NCBI RefSeq assembly: GCF_008271745.1
Contig: NZ_VKKZ01000010.1
Location: 525,677-589,676, forward strand
DNA from: Rufibacter glacialis
GTDB taxonomy: Bacteria; Bacteroidota; Bacteroidia; Cytophagales; Hymenobacteraceae
Direction of reading: 5' to 3'
DNA length: 64,000 nucleotides
Positions 60,727-64,000 of this stretch are shown here, piece after piece (the first letter of the stretch is position 1; each line of letters opens with the position of its first letter). A model generated the notes under the pieces. That model worked only from the letters and a program-made list of their open reading frames with translations. It did not search any database and had not been told where the DNA came from. The position numbers were made by a program, and so were the translations under genes.

Positions 60727-60766
60727 TGGTTTAGGGCGGAAGATCAGAAAATTACCTGAAAACGCT
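60727..60766. repeat. Interspersed hairpin element
   Basis: TGGTTTAGGGCGG, core GATCAGAAAAT, right arm ACCTGAAAACGC; before the NmrA-like gene. Confidence 0.45.
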
Positions 60767-60842
60767 CCTGTCCTTTTTTCGTTCTAAGTTATTACGGAAG
60801 GAGCGCTGGCTCCGCCCAATCAAACCCTACAACCCGAAGAAC

Positions 60843-61712
60843 ATGGCAAACAAAATATTAGTGACTGGCGCAACCGGTACCGTTGGGTCGGCTACCGTGA
60901 AAGCACTTTCCTCGCTTGGTGCCGAGGTGCGGGCCGGTGTACGGTCTTTGATCAAAGGCGATAACCTCAAACGCCTGCCCGGGGTAGAAACAGTGGAATT
61001 GAATTTCTCCAGGCCAGAAAATCTGGCGGTGGCTTTCACGGGCGTTGGCGCGGTTTTTCTCATTACACCCTTTGCCCAGGATCAGGTAGAAATGGCCCAG
61101 AAACTCATTGATGCCGCCAAAGGTGCCGGGGTTAAGCACGTGGTGAGGCTCTCAGTGATTGGGGCAGATGCGGAGCCAAGCATCCAGATTGGAAGGTGGC
61201 ACCGCCAAGCCGAAGAGTACCTGAAAGCTTCTGGGTTGCCGTACACCCTGCTTCGGCCGGGCGGGTTCATGCAGAACTTCGTGAACCAGTACGCAACTAC
61301 CATCAAAGAGAACAACGTTTTTTACCAACCCAACGGAGAAGGGCGGGCAGGCTACATTGACGTACGGGATATTGGGGCCGTGGCCGCCCATATCCTGATG
61401 AACCCGTCAGAACACGCAGGTTTGGCGTATACCCTTACCGGTCCCCAAGCGCTTTCAGGCCATGAAGTGGCAGAGATATTCACCACCGTATTAGGCCGGC
61501 CCATCCACTACAAAGACATTCCCGAAGACGCTGCCCGTACAGCCATGCAACAACAAGGACTTCCCGATTGGATGACGGAAAGCCTCTTGGAACTGAGCGC
61601 CATCACCCGGGCAGGCTACACCTCGGGCTTGACCAGCACCGTGCAGGAGATGTTAGGGCGGGAACCCCACACGTTCCAACAATTCGTAGAGGCCCACAAA
61701 GACTGCTTTTAG
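60843..61712 (+). CDS. NmrA-like SDR oxidoreductase
   Basis: A 289-residue Rossmann-fold protein. NAD(P) binding ILVTGATGTVGSATVKAL is at the N-terminus; FLITPFAQDQVEMAQ and VVRLSVIGADAEPS follow, with LLRPGGFMQNF and YIDVRDIGAVAA typical of NmrA and quinone-reductase-2-like members. It lacks the YxxxK of classical SDRs. Reaction uncertain: quinone or redox sensing is possible. Confidence 0.88.
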   Translation: MANKILVTGATGTVGSATVKALSSLGAEVRAGVRSLIKGDNLKRLPGVETVELNFSRPENLAVAFTGVGAVFLITPFAQDQVEMAQKLIDAAKGAGVKHVVRLSVIGADAEPSIQIGRWHRQAEEYLKASGLPYTLLRPGGFMQNFVNQYATTIKENNVFYQPNGEGRAGYIDVRDIGAVAAHILMNPSEHAGLAYTLTGPQALSGHEVAEIFTTVLGRPIHYKDIPEDAARTAMQQQGLPDWMTESLLELSAITRAGYTSGLTSTVQEMLGREPHTFQQFVEAHKDCF

Positions 61713-61728
61713 AAGGTATCCTTAGAAG

Positions 61729-61796
61729 AAGAAGCCTGTCTAGTGTTTTAAGCCTGATTCTGGAAAACCAAGTCTAAAGCACCAAGCAGGCTTCTT
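61729..61796 (+). terminator. Terminator built around the interspersed hairpin element
   Basis: The outer arms AAGAAGCCTG and CAGGCTTCTT-type flank GTGTTTTAAGCC, core ATTCTGGAAAA, right arm AGTCTAAAGCAC. Confidence 0.75.
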
Positions 61797-61860
61797 TGTA
61801 CCCTAGGGTGACCCTTTGGCACTGTCGGGCAGGAGCAAGGCTTATGTTCCTCCTGCAATG

Positions 61861-61900
61861 GTGTTTAGAGGCATTTCCTGAAAAGTACCGTCTAAACATT
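61861..61900. repeat. Interspersed hairpin element
   Basis: GTGTTTAGAGGCA, core TTTCCTGAAAAG, right arm ACCGTCTAAACAT; second copy after the NmrA-like gene. Confidence 0.55.
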
Positions 61901-61980
61901 ACCTCCTTTATGGATCTGCCTCGGTTATGGCTACATGGGAAGGAAGATGCCAAGGTTTCCAGGCTCCTATAGATAGAAGT

Positions 61981-62024
61981 CCAATAAAAAAGCCCCGCTG
62001 TCATCAGCGGGGCTTTTTTATTGG
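61981..62024. terminator. Terminator of the Gly-rich protein gene
   Basis: CCAATAAAAAAGCCCCGCTG and CAGCGGGGCTTTTTTATTGG with a short loop: a perfect 20-bp stem with A/T tracts on both sides. Confidence 0.9.
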
Positions 62025-62046
62025 GTTTCTTATTGTCTACCGGGCA

Positions 62047-64000
62047 TTACCCACGGTCTTCTCTGGAAGAAGAGCCACCACGGGAGGAACGTCCGCTCCG
62101 GTTGTGGTCGCTGGAATGGTCATCATGGTCTTGGTTACGTCCGTACTGCGACCGGTTCTCGTAGCCTGAGCCGCCTCCGCCGTAGGATGACTGCCCGCCG
62201 CCTTGGCTTCCGCCATAACCACCGCGGGAACCCATGCCTCCGCTAGAAGAAGAACCGTATCCGCTGGAGCCGCCGTAGCTGCTGCCGCCTTGGCCGTACC
62301 CGCCCATGCCGTAGTCACGGCTTTGGTCGCCGTAGCCACCACCCGTAGAGGAGCCACCATGGCCGCGGTCCTGGTCACTGTTTCTGGAACCGCCAGAAGA
62401 GCCGTAGCCTCCGCGAGATCCCATGTCATTGCCCATGTTGCCGTAGTTGGAGCCTCCAAAACCGCCGCTGTTAGCGCCGCCGTAGTTTCCGCTCTGGGAG
62501 CCTTGGCCGGACCCATAAGAAGAGCCTCCGTAATTGCCGCCGCCCTGTGAGCCGGAACCACCGCCTTGTGAGGAACGTGACCCGAAGTCACCCCCTTGGG
62601 CATTGTGGGTGCTGTACCCGCCGTAGCCACCGCTTCCGCTGCCACTCATAGAGCCGTAGCCACTGCTGTCATTGCCGCGGCCGCCCCGTGAGCCACCGCC
62701 GCTTTGCCAATCCTGGTTACCTCCCTGTGACGAGCCGTAGCCGCCTCTGGAGCCCATGTCTGAATGGCCATAGCCTCCTCTGGAGCCCATGTCATGCGAG
62801 CCGTAGTTGCTTCCGCCTTGGCCCCCTTGACCGCCTTGGTTCTGGGTGCTGTACCGGTTTCCGCCTTGGCTGTAGCCGCCATCAAAATCTGAGTTTCCGT
62901 CATATCCGCCGCCGTGTGATGAACCACCGCGGGATGATCCACCGCGTGAACCGTATTCTTCACTGTAAGAGCCGCCTCTGGAGCCCATAGAGCCATAAGA
63001 GCCGGGGCTTTGGTTGCTGTAGCCTTGGCTGTAGCCGCCGTGGCCACTGCCCTGGCTGCCGCCATGCATGCCGTAGCCGCTTTCGGTGCCATAACCCATT
63101 TGGTTGCCATAGTACCCTGAGCCGCCGTAGTTGGAATAACCGCCGCGGTCAGACTCTGAACGGCTTGAGTTGCCGGCGTAGCCGCCTTGGGAACTCATGC
63201 CATAGGGGTTGTTGCCCATGCCGGTGTTGCCGCCATAGCCGCCCTGTGAGCCGTAGTTGCCACCACCGCCCATAGAACCGCCGTAGCCGCCTTGTCCGTA
63301 GTTAGAGCCACCTTGGTTACTGTGACCGCCATAGCCGCCTTGGCCATAGTTAGAGCCGCCCTGGGAGCCGTAGTTGCCGCTGCCCCGGTGGCCTTGGTCA
63401 TCATGGTTGTTCCAGGAGTTGCCGCCGCCAAAGCTGCCGCTGTTTCCTTGTGAGCCGCCATAACCGCCTTGGCCGCCGCTTCCGGAGTGACCACCGCCCT
63501 GGGAGCCGTAGCCTCCTTGGTGACGATCGTCAGACTGGTTGCCGCCGCCGCTCATGCCGCTCATAGACGAGCTGCTTTGGTTGCCTTGGTCACCGCCCTG
63601 TGAGCCGCCGTAGCCCATGCCACTGCCCATAGAAGCGGAAGAACCAGCCATAGAGTTATTGTCTGAATCTGAGGAGCCAGAAGATTTGCCGGAACCTGAT
63701 TTCCCCCCTGAAGTTTTAGAGGAAGTGGAAGACCCGGATTTAGAGCCAGCCTTTGGAGTGGAAGAAGTAGAGGCGTCAGAGGTTGATTTGCCGCCGCTGC
63801 TTTTCTTGCCAGAAGAACTGTCTGTGGAAGACATGGAAGAGGAGCCTGTCCCTTTTTTAGAGGAAGAGGAAGACCCCAGGGTGGAGCCGGTGCCCCCGGT
63901 GCTGCCCGCAGAACCAGAGGTGCTGCTGCTGCCCAGGCTGGAAGAGCCGGAAGTACCAGAGGTGCCGGTGCTGCCTGATCCTGAACTTGAACCGAACCCG
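62047..64000 (-). CDS. Low-complexity Gly/Ser/Tyr/Asn/Gln-rich protein with RGG boxes (5' end beyond the window)
   Basis: On the minus strand the frame stays open from the window edge to 62047, at least 650 residues. An ATG at 63834 would give 595, but the upstream Ser/Gly/Thr-rich reading continues without a stop, so the true start is probably outside. The upstream part is Ser/Thr/Gly/Lys-rich; the middle is made of repeats such as SQGGYGG, SNYGQGGYGG and SRGGYGSSQGG with Tyr and Gln/Asn spaced between Gly. The C-terminus has Arg-rich SGRSSRGGSSSREDRG and HDDHSSDH. Hydrophobic residues other than Met/Tyr/Phe are almost absent. No domain is recognisable. The composition is like FUS-family prion-like domains with RGG boxes; function is unknown. 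Confidence 0.8.
   Translation of the reverse strand, partial: GFGSSSGSGSTGTSGTSGSSSLGSSSTSGSAGSTGGTGSTLGSSSSSKKGTGSSSMSSTDSSSGKKSSGGKSTSDASTSSTPKAGSKSGSSTSSKTSGGKSGSGKSSGSSDSDNNSMAGSSASMGSGMGYGGSQGGDQGNQSSSSMSGMSGGGNQSDDRHQGGYGSQGGGHSGSGGQGGYGGSQGNSGSFGGGNSWNNHDDQGHRGSGNYGSQGGSNYGQGGYGGHSNQGGSNYGQGGYGGSMGGGGNYGSQGGYGGNTGMGNNPYGMSSQGGYAGNSSRSESDRGGYSNYGGSGYYGNQMGYGTESGYGMHGGSQGSGHGGYSQGYSNQSPGSYGSMGSRGGSYSEEYGSRGGSSRGGSSHGGGYDGNSDFDGGYSQGGNRYSTQNQGGQGGQGGSNYGSHDMGSRGGYGHSDMGSRGGYGSSQGGNQDWQSGGGSRGGRGNDSSGYGSMSGSGSGGYGGYSTHNAQGGDFGSRSSQGGGSGSQGGGNYGGSSYGSGQGSQSGNYGGANSGGFGGSNYGNMGNDMGSRGGYGSSGGSRNSDQDRGHGGSSTGGGYGDQSRDYGMGGYGQGGSSYGGSSGYGSSSSGGMGSRGGYGGSQGGGQSSYGGGGSGYENRSQYGRNQDHDDHSSDHNRSGRSSRGGSSSREDRG

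Noticed and set aside
62203..62550. Ala/Val/Thr-rich plus-strand frame opposite the Gly-rich gene
   Set aside because: A by-product of Gly/Ser codon bias in a repetitive gene; the minus strand has a terminator, and the product is compositionally artificial.
62037..62645. Ala/Thr-rich minus-strand frame inside the Gly-rich gene
   Set aside because: A frame-shifted reading of the same repeats; the Gly/Ser/Tyr frame is continuous over a much longer distance.
62047..64000. Tandem repeats in the Gly-rich gene considered as a CRISPR-like or satellite array
   Set aside because: Repeats are irregular, in frame and coding; there are no uniform spacers.

Overview
The window looks like a chromosomal segment of a Cytophagales bacterium (phylum Bacteroidota). 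Hymenobacteraceae, and a Rufibacter-like genus in particular, is my inference. The supporting signs are a fused SecDF, an orphan BatD, a SusC/TonB-type receptor ending in Phe, type B L31, a GlmU-like family typical of the phylum, promoters of the form TTG-N20-TAnnTTTG, and little use of Shine-Dalgarno sites. Most genes are moderately GC-rich. No rRNA, tRNA, CRISPR array, prophage or complete insertion sequence was seen.

Layout. 0-10 kb: a GAF protein, a fasciclin-domain protein, a cytoplasmic type I pullulanase, an MFS exporter, a small conserved protein, a thioredoxin-fold lipoprotein and a dicarboxylate/amino-acid symporter, mostly on the minus strand. 10-16 kb: a dipeptide epimerase, a DUF6799-like protein, a DedA membrane protein, a MarR regulator with YceI, then an AT-rich GT14 glycosyltransferase that is probably foreign. 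15.7-18.4 kb: a TPP riboswitch with its own promoter in front of a TonB-dependent receptor, which makes the receptor a likely thiamin importer. 18.6-24 kb: glutaryl-CoA dehydrogenase, a frameshifted lipoprotein gene, ruvB, queG, and a small gene overlapping the queG end. 24-31 kb: two ferritin-like proteins, BatD-aroC, a Na+/H+ antiporter-like protein and an Nfu iron-sulfur scaffold. 31-38 kb: peptide and amino-acid permeases and a YitT protein. 38-46 kb: secDF, udk, rdgB and an mlaEFD lipid-transport operon. 46.2-47.7 kb: a gene-free repeat island. 47.7-54 kb: a PRTase, rpmE2, a GlmU-like protein, holB-hemC, a cyclophilin and an RmlD-like reductase. 54.5-64 kb: a ComEA-like HhH protein, a 1331-aa DUF4011-type SF1 helicase overlapping a lipoprotein gene, an NmrA-like reductase, and a very long Gly/Ser/Tyr/Gln/Asn-rich protein that runs off the window.

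Most of the window is housekeeping. The unusual content lies in four places. (1) The low-complexity, FUS-like protein with Arg-Gly-Gly boxes at the right edge. (2) The large helicase, whose C-terminus resembles a decayed Vsr-type nuclease and which may be a single-gene defence factor. (3) A family of about 40-bp imperfect palindromes (arms GTTTTAGG / CCTAAAAC around a TTTTCTGAAAA-like core), present in more than 20 intergenic copies, several built into terminator stems and one apparently inside a coding sequence. (4) Several other repeat families: a MITE-like element at 22.6-22.8 kb, a REPIN-like pair, a diverged ~200-bp direct repeat, and ACCTCACAGG hairpins.
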